From positions 1 through 64,000 of the forward strand of contig CAKOGP040002424.1 in NCBI GenBank assembly GCA_933822405.4: DNA of 64,000 nucleotides, written 5' to 3'. The position numbers and the translations under genes were made by a program. The DNA comes from Cylindrotheca closterium. Lineage: Eukaryota; Bacillariophyta; Bacillariophyceae; Bacillariales; Bacillariaceae. How positions within the stretch are numbered: position 1 is the first letter of the stretch; each line of letters begins with the position of its first letter. Below are positions 43,361-53,498 of the stretch, piece after piece. The notes below the pieces were generated by a model. It was not told the origin of the DNA, ran no database searches, and saw only the letters and a list, made by a program, of their open reading frames with translations.

Positions 43361-43485
43361 GTTACTACTGTAATTGATTTGTGTTGAGGTATAAACAGAA
43401 TGATATGTATTGTTCCGGAAGTGATGTGTCGGAACTTCTCAAGTTCGAAAAGGGAAAAACGGACAGACAGCGGACAGACCAAAAT

Positions 43486-46400
43486 TTAAAAACTGCCTTG
43501 AACTTGGTATTCAGCTGCATCTCGTTCGTCTCCAATCACTTGCTTCTTTGCTTTCATGGAGATTTCATCATTCACTGACATGCGAATTCGTTCGCTGGTG
43601 GCAGGCAAGCGGAACTCAAAGTATCCTGGGGTTGCACGAGCCCGTCGAACAGCGTCCTTGATTGCATAAAAAACACTGGCACCAAGGTAGAATGGTGGCT
43701 CTCCAACAGCCTTACTGCTGTGTACAGCAAATGGGTTGTCGACGTCCTCCATTAGTGAAACGTTAAAGATCTCGGGTTGGTCGTTGAATGCTGGAATCTT
43801 GTATGTGCCTGGTCCAGTAGTGAACATGGTTCCATAAGGACGCACCCATTTGTGATCTTCATCGGCATAGACCACCTCTTCAATCGTACTCCAACCCATT
43901 CCTTGAGTAAAGGCTCCTTCGATTTGACCAATGTCGATTGCAGGATTCACACTCGATCCGACGTCCACCAAGACCTCGGAAATCAGAGTTCGATGGTTTC
44001 CAGTCAAGAAATCAACTTCGACTTCGGTGTAGGCAACTCCTTGGGTGAAGTAGTTGAATGGATTTCCCTTCCAAGAGTTCTCAGGCTTGTCAGCTGGATA
44101 ATCTGCTGGCTTTTCAACAGTGAAATCAAAGCCTACACGGGAATCATCGGGAGCAAAGAAACCATGCGCGGACATGTCAACACGATTCATGTGAGCTGCC
44201 GATGCGATCGAGGCAAGACTTGCCTCAGGTCCCAACTTTTCTCGGTATGGTTCAAGACGCTTGACAATCTGTCGACAGGCATCCAAGGTACACATGCCAT
44301 ACAGGTCTGTGGACATACTTGCTGCAGTGGGGATGGTGTTGGCAACCTTATCGGTGGCCGTTTCGTTGACATAGACCATTTCAATAGGAATGCCAAATGC
44401 TTGCGCTGCCACTTGGCACACCTTGGTATGCAATCCTTGGCCCATTTCAGTACCACCATGGGACACCAAAACGGTCCCATCAGTGTACAAATGAACCAAT
44501 GCTCCTCCTTGATTCATGTACTTGGCGGTGAACGCGACTCCAAATTTGGTTGGAATGAGAGCCGCACCTCGTTTTAGATACTTGTTCTTCTTGTTGAACT
44601 CCGCAATCTCATTCTGGCGCTTTTCAACATCCAATTCGGCCCAGAGTTTGTCCCACATTCTAGGCACGTTCCATTTGCCACTTTGCTTCTCTCCCAAAAT
44701 TTGTCCAAAATGGGTTGCCTGGCCTTCCTTGTACATGTTCAGCCTTCGGACTAGCCCAACGTCGAGGTTGCAAACTTGTGCGAGATGCTCCATTACATGC
44801 TCTGCAGGGGCCATCCCCTGGGGACCTCCAAATCCACGGTATGCAGTATGCGATGCCTGGTGTGTTTTGCAGGCCACACCTTCCACGCGAAAGTTTGGAA
44901 AGAAGTACACGTTATCCGAGTGGAATACGGCACGATCCGAAACAGGGCCAGATAAATCGAGTGAATATCCACCATTGTTGTAAAGGTGAATGTCCATGGC
45001 TAGTAGCTTGGGACCTTCCTCTGTGATTTCGGCGCTGGCACTGTACTTCGAAACAAATGCGTGCCGATGGCCACTGATGAGCATATCCTGATTTCTTGGT
45101 AGGGTCAATCGCACAGCTCGACCAGTCCTCTTTGCTGCAACTGCGGCCGCGCAAGAAATGAACACACTGCAACGGGCATGAGATTTTGTTGTGCCACACA
45201 AGTATAAAGAGATCAATTACACAACGTACCTGCGGGTTTCTTTACCTCCAAACCCACCTCCAAGACGTTTGACTTTACACACTACCTTTGATGCTGGCGT
45301 GCCAGTGGATGACGCGCAATACGTTTGCGTCTTTGTGGCGGCTTGGGTCGAGGCATAGATAGTAAGGTTCGTGTCACTTTCCGAAGGAACGGCCAAGGTA
45401 GAGTTCGTCTCCAAGTAAAAGTGCTCTTGCGCTCCCGTACTATAGGATCCAGAAATCTTTACAATGTCTCCGACCTTAGGCGTGCCTTCAAAGTCCTTTG
45501 CGTCTTTCAAACCATCAATTACTGAGACGTCTCCTCTTGTGAGGGAATGACGTGTGGATTCGAAGTAGCTACCGGCAGAAATTGCTTCTTCAATTGTCAT
45601 GATGATCTTGTCTTCAACAGGACCGTATGACACTTTCGCTGCTCGGGCTCCCATTTCAGCGCATTCGAGTGACTCACCAACTACCACTCCAAGTACTTGG
45701 CCGACAGTTCGAATCTTTTCTCCAGCTGGATGGAAAATATGTTCATCCTTTGCGATTGGACCCCATAGATTCTTTCCTCCCAACACATCAATGTCTTCGG
45801 CTGTGAAAAGACCAACGACACCAGGAATGGCAAGGGCTGCTTCCTTGTCCAACTTTTCAAACACGCATCCACAAGCGGTCGACAGAATCAATGCTCCATG
45901 CAGAGTGCCAGCAGGTTCTGGAATATCATCACAGTATAGAGCCTCTCCAGTGCAATGAAGGGAACCCGACTGGTGAACAGATGGCTTTCCAACAGCCGAT
46001 GCGCTATCCTTGCCTGCAACACTGGCAGCTGGAAGAATTTCCTTTTCCAGACCATCGGCAACCTTTGGTGCGGGGTACTTTTGGACTCCGACCAAAGTAG
46101 GCTTGGGAGCGCTGAGAAAACTATCCAAACCAGAAATTTCCTCTTCATCCAGCGCCACAACAGTTGGGAGAGGAGATGGAAATTTAGCCGCGTCCGTAGC
46201 ATCAGCGGCAATGGCTTCCGCGTCAGCCTTGAGGTCAACAGCAACCGCAAAATACATCTTCTGCAAAAAGGATGCCGCCAGAGTAATACGGTAAGCAGCT
46301 TGGCCTCCTGGTACTCCTTCTGGTAAATTGAATTCCTTCATCAAAACTTCTTGGGCCTTGTCAAAGGTACTGCGGCTGAATTCCGATCCAACCAAGGCCT

Positions 46401-48320
46401 TGGCGGTTTCCTTGGCCAAGACAGTCGTAGGCGCCATTCCTCCAAACGCCAAGGAAGCATGCTCAATGACAAAGGCACCATCCTTCGGAACCACACGAAT
46501 GTGCATTCCAGAGGTAACGATACTGATATCGTCTTCCCTTCGTCTTGCTTGCTTGAATGGCTTGACGTAGTCAAAGTACTTGTTCAAGACTGGTACCTCA
46601 ACACTCTCCACAATCTCTCCTGGCTCAATGTTGACCTTGCGGTAACTCAAAAAGAACTCTGGAACTGGAACCTTGCGTCTCGAAACACCACTACCCGACA
46701 ACTTGGAAAGGACCAGGGAAGCACCGAAACTGGCCAACAATGGGTTCATGTCGGAAATGGGACTTGCGGTGACCAAGTTTCCTCCCAAACAGGCAACGTT
46801 GCGAATTTGGGTCGAAGCAAACCATCGAAGCATGTCGTGCATGGGCATGGTTGTGCGGGTGTACTTTGGATCTTTGGCCGCTGCTTCCGCTTCGTGCTGG
46901 ACATGACTGAGCGGTGTGCAGCCTCCAATCATCACTGTTTCGGGAGTGACGGTGAAATCAAAGATGGACTCCACAGTCTCGGCAGGAGAGATCAATCGTG
47001 GGTAAATCGAATGCTTGAATCGAGTTTCTAGAAAGAGACAGAAATGATAATGTGAGAATACGATCCAATCCAATCCAATCCAATCCAATCCAATCCAATC
47101 ATCATGATGATATGATATGCGTACCAATTCCAACTTCAGTGTTTCCAACGACCAGCTTGTATCCTCCTTGTCCATCTTCTCCAAATTCCTTGAGTAGACT
47201 TAGCAATTGTTCCAAAGTAGTTGGCTTGAACCAAGTTCCCGATCCTTGATATTCTACTTGATCCACAATCATTAATGGCTTGGACAAAGCAATGGAAGTT
47301 ACCGAATTCTCATCCATAAGATCCTTTGGAAACATGTCATTCGGCTGATCCACCCAATTGCTCTTGCCCTCTTCGAATTCCTTCTTCAGGGGCAACTTGT
47401 CGACCGATGAAGAGCACACAGACTTTTCCTCTGCTGCTTTTTTATCCTCGACATTGCAATCTTGTTCGCAATCGTGTCGTTCGGGACACTCGCGACAGGC
47501 CGTGCCACAGGGACCCTTGACCAAGTCTTCGGCATCGTCGCACAAGGATCGTGCGGCATCCCAAATGGGACGATAACCAGTGCAGCGACACAAGTTACCA
47601 TCCAAATGTTCTTCAATGTACTTTGCGGATGGATTGCTGGCAAACAAGGAGTAAATGGCAACAATAATCCCGGGGGTGCAAAATCCACATTGGGATCCAT
47701 GGAGATCCGTCATGGCCTTTTGGACGGGATGCAACCCCCCCTTGACAGTGCCAATTCCTTCCACGGTCGTGACATGACATCCATCAGCTGCCAAGGCGGG
47801 CATGAGACAGGCATTGACTGCCAAATGCTTGACTTGGTTGCTTTTGGGATCCTTTTTGGAAATCCTGTAGTATTGACATAGAATGAATGAATGAATGTGA
47901 GCGCATCTTGGCATCATTACCGACACATATTCTTAATATCGCGACTTAGACTTACATGACGCTGCAAGCTCCGCAACCGCCTTCGGAACATCCCAACTTG
48001 GAGCCCCTCAACTTCATGACATCTCTGAGGAAGGACAGGAGTGTTTGATTGGATCGTGCTTTAGCTGCCAGATCCTCGGGGACCTTTTCTCCATTGACAT
48101 AGAGGATGGGTTTGGTGCGATATCCTGGTAGGAAAAAAAAAGAGGAGAGTTTCACATCATGGTGAGCAAAAGATATAGTATCTTTTAGGACCCCACAACA
48201 TTATAGAACATCCAATTCATTCATTCATTGATTCGACGACACACCTTTTTTCGAGAAGGAATCGACCAACTCGAGATCATCATTCTCATAGAGCAACTTT
48301 TCTTGCGGAAGTGGCGCCAT
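43486..48320 (-). CDS. XDH: Xanthine dehydrogenase
   Basis: Five exons: 48320-48245, 48124-47956, 47864-47125, 47027-45230 and 45166-43486, giving 1487 residues; introns are 120, 91, 97 and 63 bp. Purine catabolism: oxidises hypoxanthine and xanthine to urate. The first 2Fe-2S cluster uses Cys71, 76, 79 and 101; the second Cys141, 144, 174 and 176, the spacing of known XDH. The FAD domain follows (VVGNTEVGIETRFK) and then the molybdopterin domain with GGGFGGKETR, YRGFGGPQGM (substrate Arg) and VGEPPFYLGA (catalytic Glu). These residues favour XDH over aldehyde oxidase. A Cys-rich linker lies at about 201-218. Introns hold simple repeats. Confidence 0.93.
47062..47100. repeat. CCAAT pentanucleotide microsatellite in XDH intron
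   Basis: About eight tandem ATCCA/CCAAT units lie within the 97-bp third intron of XDH (47028-47124). Other XDH introns carry GAAT (47881-47897) and ATTC (about 48211-48229) runs. Confidence 0.8.
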
Positions 48321-48914
48321 GATCTTGCTGAGATCGTGGGTTGTATCAAAAAGTTGTGCTTGGATACTACAGTGTGAGAGGAAACGATGCCCAAAACTTC
48401 GTTCGGGATGAAGGCATCAACAAAGCGAAAGGATCGTGAAACTTCAAAAGTCCCAAACGAAGACATGAAGTTTGCATTTTGACATTCTCTTGTGACGTCA
48501 AGATCACAAGAGAATGTACCGCATGACTATTCGGGGGAAGAACCAAAGCACATATTATTACAATGGTCCGCCCCCTGTAGAATTCATTTGGAGGATGATT
48601 GATTGATTCACGTGCGTGGATTCTCTTCAAGGAGCAAGCCACTCTCTACGTAAACTTTGCCGTAAAGTCCTACCAGAATGCGAAATACCCCCAGGTTTCA
48701 CCGATGTGATTGGCTGCCCCCCACACAAAAAGACACAAACCATTGTTCCATACACACTTGCGGACAAGTATTATAACACCGTCAGCATTGCTGTATTAAT
48801 AATTCTTCTTTCCTCTTGACACCCCAACTTCAGCTCCCATCACTTCTTTCCTTTGGTCGTGGCCATAGACACAAATATAATAGTGTACACACACAATCTA
48901 CCGCACACAATAAA
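48321..48914. other. Divergent intergenic region between XDH and WGW-protein gene
   Basis: Apart from the inverted repeat at 48482-48517 nothing specific is seen. Minus-strand ORFs here start without domain features. Confidence 0.55.
48482..48517. promoter_or_regulatory. Perfect 14-bp inverted repeat enclosing a TGACGTCA (CRE) palindrome, upstream of XDH
   Basis: Arms 48482-48495 and 48504-48517 are exact reverse complements around an 8-base loop. TGACGTCA at 48493-48500 overlaps arm and loop. It lies about 160 bp upstream of the XDH start codon. TGACGTCA is a bZIP (CREB/ATF) site, and in diatoms similar TGACGT elements mediate CO2/cAMP control. Function here is inferred from position. Confidence 0.55.
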
Positions 48915-50294
48915 ATGGCTTTTGAACAACAGTTAGAAGCAGACCGTATTGACGATTTCAATTTGTTTTCCGCCTTTGTACGAGTTCCCCTTCGCATCTT
49001 GGAAGGTGTTCTGGGACAACATAAAGACAACAATACTGAAACCAAATTGGACGATACCACAAATTGCGAGCGATATCCATCAGGGACAAAACCACAAGAT
49101 CAAACGGTTGGCAGTCCTTCTCGGGTAGTCTCGGACGACGATTTGTCCATGGGCATTCCGAAACCACAATTCGAGGGTAAATCCAATTTGCTGAGTCGTA
49201 GATCCAGTCATACATCATTGAGTGATCTAGTCGGAGCACCCATTGACAAGAGAACTCGACAAACTAGTTGGTCGGATGAGAGTGGCCTCAATCTCGTGGA
49301 GTATTTAGACGAGGTAAGCCCTTCTTTTTCCATTGTTCGTCTTGGAGGTATCTTTTTGTTGGCGTGAGAGTGTTCTGCCTGGATTCTTTTGCCGGAGATG
49401 CGCCATTTGGTTTTGGTGGATTGCCGGTTGTTTCTTTGTTGTTTGTTGTTGTTTGATGCTGATCTCTTGTGTATATTGGGAGCTCGAATGGTTGCTGGAA
49501 GGCGTCTTGCAAAAACCAACCTCGCCACCATGGCCAAGTCCCGATCAGCTCCCACAAGAGATCGTCAACGCGTGGAAGGGCGGGAAACCAAAATTCGTTT
49601 ATTTTTTTGGCCTTCCATCCGCGCGCGGCTTGCTCCCAGTCACAAATGTATATACTTTTATACGGAATGTATATTGTGGAATATAAGATGTCATTCATAG
49701 GCTGCGCGTCATGTCCTGAGTGATGCTGGAATTCGTTTTGGTTCATGGCCATGAAATTTTTGTGACACCTGCAGTATGTATGCTCACAAATCTTCGCCTC
49801 TTTTTTTTATATGTGTCTTGATAATATTATTTGTGTTGCAAATGGGGAATGAACAGAGTGTCAAGCATGATCCTATCAGTCCGTATGATAATGCTACCAC
49901 GACGAAAGCTCCAGTTATCAAGTCTGCCATGAAGAGATCCACATCCAGACGGAACAATGCACTGGTCTCGGACACGAAGAAGCGATATATTCCCAAAATG
50001 AATCAAGCTAGTCTTGTAATGCCATCCAGATCGAGGGGGAAAGATTCGTCGCCGACTGGAGAATTCAGTCCACAATGGGGATGGTATACTTCGCTGACCC
50101 CACCGGATGCTGGCATGTACTCTGGCAAGTTGAACCACCACAAGAGATGCGCAAGTGAACCTGCCAGCGTCTCGATACCCGAGCAGAGAATGTTGCATCC
50201 ACCGATAATAAAGGACGAGAATCAAGCCAACCACGTGTTTCAAACCCTTCAAAATTCGCATGCACCGGTGGGATGGACCAGTGTTCCAATTTAA
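48915..50294 (+). CDS. Small polar protein with SWSDESG and SPQWGWY motifs
   Basis: Exons 48915-49313 and 49857-50294, with a 543-bp intron (GTAAGC..AACAG, phase 0), the longest in the window. Total 278 residues from the ATG at 48915. The protein is mostly disordered. It has an N-terminal helical block (QLEADRIDDFNLFSAFVRVP), Ser/Arg stretches, the short motif RQTSWSDESGLNLVEYLDE just before the intron, and SPQWGWYTSLTPP in exon 2. Both motifs look constrained against an otherwise loose background, suggesting docking or phosphorylation sites. I do not recognise a domain. The acceptor is chosen because it keeps frame; an alternative ATG at 49842 would yield only the second part. Confidence 0.6.
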
Positions 50295-50868
50295 AATTGG
50301 ATGATGGATCGATCGAGCGAGTGAGCTACTATACAATCCTCTCGTTCTTAATTTGGAGCTTTTGCTGGATGATAGACACGTTATACATATGCAGCTAGCC
50401 TTAAACAACAATGCATGTAGAAATAGTTTTTAATTTTTGCTTTATCCAACCTATGAGGCGAAAGAGTTTTGTTTTCGTGATTACCCCGCATTCCTACACT
50501 GAATGATCATTGTGAGGTTGTGAACTTCACGCCACGGTACTCTCGTAGCAAAAGAATAAACTGAGGCCTGAACAACAAACTTGCTTGTTATGATTCTTAT
50601 TGTACTTTGCACAGTTACAAGGCTGTGAATTGGCTTTCATGATCTTGTTTGGCAGTCTTTTTTTAAAATTCGTATCCATACCGGTACCACTGTGGCATGA
50701 GGATTCGCATTCAATTCGGAACGCAAATCAGTAAGAAATGTGGCTTCGCATCATTTTTCAACCTGCTTCCAAAGCATATTTGTACGATTACCAGATCTGC
50801 CAAACCGGTAATAGTAAACTACAGTACTTCCACATTAAAAGCCTATGATTCAACGCAATGTTACAAAT
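50295..50868. other. Convergent intergenic region
   Basis: AT-rich sequence with TACCGGTA at 50679-50686 and ACCGGTAA near 50813. No gene is recognised. Confidence 0.55.
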
Positions 50869-53259
50869 TTATAGGTCCGGTTCTTCGGTGGATTCTTGTT
50901 CTCCTTTTCCTTGTTGCTCTCCCGTTGCTTCTTCTTCTTTCTTTTCGTCACCCTCATCTAGATTCATTTCCTCTTCCTCCGCAGGAGTTTCTTCCTCTTC
51001 GGGCCATTCCCACTCTTGCAAACAAGGTTCCCCATACTTCTTTTCCAAATTCTTCCACAGCTTCTCCTTCTTGTTACGATACTTGTATACTACGTATCTA
51101 GCATTGTACAAATCACCATCCGACATGCTTCCTGGAACAACGTGCTTGTAATAGGCCAATAATCGACGAGTATCCCGTTCAAAGACTCGTTCTTCCCAAT
51201 AACTCTTGACCAAAAAGCCTCCAAAAAAGGCAATGGCCAAAATGATGGACCCGTAGTATCGAATTTTGGAATTCCGCGCCGACTTTGTGGCTTGGACTAC
51301 GGTTTCGCGTTCTCCTACCAACGAGTGGGTGATCAAGCCAACGGAACTAAGACTAAGTTCCAACTTGATGCGCTCACAGGCAGTCTTCTTGCCATCCTTG
51401 TCCGTCATGACTAGTGGACTCTGGACATCTCCAATCTTTTTCCATACTCCATCTCGTGTCCATTTTTGGACCACTTGTACTCGAAGATCCAAAGCAGCAA
51501 TCTCTCGTTTGGGAATGTATTTGGAAGCTTCCATTTCCGTAGTGGCCTTGAAGAGGGCTTCGTCCGACAAGTCGGAACCCTGTTCTTGGTACACAGCTCC
51601 CGTGGCAGCGCTAATGTCCACGTCATAGGGTCCTGCTGGCACTCGGCGATCAAAGTCAAAGATAGTCTTGACTGGCTGCCACTTATTCTTGGCTCCACCA
51701 TGATAGTTCATTTGAATGCCAACGGCCACGGGTGCAACATTTTGCACGTTCAAGGCCAAGGCGGCCTTTGGCTTTTTGCCCTCCACTTGGACAATGGTCT
51801 TGAGGCGTCCATGACTGACGGCCCCCAAGACGGAGGTTCCCATGGCGACACTGTCGGGTTTGGAGTAGAACTGTGGAACATCTTCCCAATCTTCTAGACT
51901 CTTTTTAGCTTTTTCCCACTTGTCGGCAACCGCCTTTTGTTCCTCCGAAGTTCCATAGGTGACCATTGCAATGGGACCATCCACTTCGGGAGCAACTGCA
52001 TCCATAACATCAAAGAGCTCACTAATACACTTGGTAATGATGGATTCTGGCTTTTCATGTTGATACGAAACATTGCACAAGACCTTGAAATGTCCAAAAA
52101 TGCAAAATTCTTGATCTCGTTGGGGAGTCGATATTTGAATGGCGGTACACTCCACAGTATCCTTGGTAGTACCCGCCAACAGCACCACTTGTTCTTCTTC
52201 GAATCGAGCATTCGGATTTTTCAACTGTTGTTTTTGGAACTCCTTTTGCAATGCTTGTAGAACCTTCAAAATGTGTTCCAGCAACAAATTTGGTTTGCCT
52301 TCTTCTGCACTGGGCAATAGGGCCCCAGCTAGAGCACATACACTTCGTTGCAACAAGACTCCAGTTCCATTAGTGGCATCGAGCATAGCTTCCATGGCCG
52401 AATCCGTACAGTAGGGTGCTGGAACAGCCACACAACATGGAAAGTTGATAATTTCATCTTCGTCTTCCACCTTGTGCTGTTTCGCGACGTGATGTTGGGC
52501 TTGGTTTAAGACCAATTGGGCAGCCTCTTCCGGCAATACCGTCAAGGCCTTTTTGCTGGCGTGCAATCGCACCTTGGCTACGACTCGGTCAAAATCATCT
52601 CCCTGCGGTACGGATCCGTCCAAGGTTCCATTGGCCATGGAGACGCCGACACCTACCGTGCCTTCTTCGGCAATGGCAGAAGGTTCGGAATCCTTATCTA
52701 GGTTGACCTGAGAACGCAAACATTCCGGAGCGTCGTCCAATCGACGGTATCCCAACCATTTTTGGGGACTTTCAATGGCCACTGCCGATTTGTCGTCCGC
52801 CTTGGCAAAGACATCTGCTTGCAAATCACTGTATCCTTTGGATTTGGAAAGCCACTTTCGAAAGGTTTTGTGGGAGCTTTCCGAAGATTGCAGCAAGACT
52901 TTGTCCTTCATTTTCCCAATCAGGCTAGGCGCTCCGGGAACAGCTGCTGGATCCTTGTTTTTGGGCGGAAAGGAAGCGACATGTGGTTGACTGGAATACA
53001 AATCAATGGCGACCAATGGCAAATGTGATAAATCTCGAACTTGTTTCAGTGAAATCTGTTGCTGCTTGTCCACTAGATCGGCACCCAAAGCAGCTGCCGA
53101 CGTTGAAGGTGGGGCCATTCCCATTGGAATGCTGGCTCCTCCAGGAGGAGGAGCACCTTGCATGGGTTGGGCCATGGCGCCTCCATGAGCCATGGCGAGG
53201 CCACCACCGGCTCCGGCACCGCCCATTGCGCCCATTCCTCCACTTGTTGCTAACGACAT
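50869..53259 (-). CDS. Degenerate Hsp70-like protein with C-terminal membrane anchor
   Basis: Single exon, 796 residues. A Gly/Ala/Met/Pro-rich start (about 60 residues) is followed by a region with the order of an Hsp70 nucleotide-binding domain but lacking its key residues. LPLVAIDLYSSQPHVASFPP stands where IDLGTTNS is expected. FPCCVAVPAPYCTDSAMEAM resembles VxVPAYFND. VLLQRSVCALAGAL resembles the INEPTAAALAYG segment. ALALNVQNVAPVAVGIQMN resembles the LDVTPLSLGIE strand. One transmembrane helix lies at about 664-684, followed by a basic helix and a very acidic tail. The identification is by pattern only. ATP binding is doubtful, since phosphate-loop glycines are missing. It may be a membrane-linked chaperone-like scaffold, for instance in the ER. 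Confidence 0.45.
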   Translation of the reverse strand: MSLATSGGMGAMGGAGAGGGLAMAHGGAMAQPMQGAPPPGGASIPMGMAPPSTSAAALGADLVDKQQQISLKQVRDLSHLPLVAIDLYSSQPHVASFPPKNKDPAAVPGAPSLIGKMKDKVLLQSSESSHKTFRKWLSKSKGYSDLQADVFAKADDKSAVAIESPQKWLGYRRLDDAPECLRSQVNLDKDSEPSAIAEEGTVGVGVSMANGTLDGSVPQGDDFDRVVAKVRLHASKKALTVLPEEAAQLVLNQAQHHVAKQHKVEDEDEIINFPCCVAVPAPYCTDSAMEAMLDATNGTGVLLQRSVCALAGALLPSAEEGKPNLLLEHILKVLQALQKEFQKQQLKNPNARFEEEQVVLLAGTTKDTVECTAIQISTPQRDQEFCIFGHFKVLCNVSYQHEKPESIITKCISELFDVMDAVAPEVDGPIAMVTYGTSEEQKAVADKWEKAKKSLEDWEDVPQFYSKPDSVAMGTSVLGAVSHGRLKTIVQVEGKKPKAALALNVQNVAPVAVGIQMNYHGGAKNKWQPVKTIFDFDRRVPAGPYDVDISAATGAVYQEQGSDLSDEALFKATTEMEASKYIPKREIAALDLRVQVVQKWTRDGVWKKIGDVQSPLVMTDKDGKKTACERIKLELSLSSVGLITHSLVGERETVVQATKSARNSKIRYYGSIILAIAFFGGFLVKSYWEERVFERDTRRLLAYYKHVVPGSMSDGDLYNARYVVYKYRNKKEKLWKNLEKKYGEPCLQEWEWPEEEETPAEEEEMNLDEGDEKKEEEATGEQQGKGEQESTEEPDL

Positions 53260-53498
53260 TGTACTTTATTTGTTGTTGTTATTATTGTTGTTGTCTGTAG
53301 ACTCTGCAAACAAAGGTAGACTTCGTTTGAAAATGATAAGAACAGGAGTGAAAAGTGTTCGTTCGTCTTTGTTTTTCCCGTTTCAACTTTGTTCCACGTG
53401 TCAGTCACGGATGGCATGGTTGTCTGTTGACTGATTTTGACTCGGTCGACTACAATGGCAACAAACCCAGCACCTCAGTTTCACAGAGATGGTGGAGC

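Noticed and set aside
49288..49752. 154-codon minus-strand ORF inside the long intron
   Set aside because: Overlaps the intron and exon of the WGW-motif gene; no domain and no partner.
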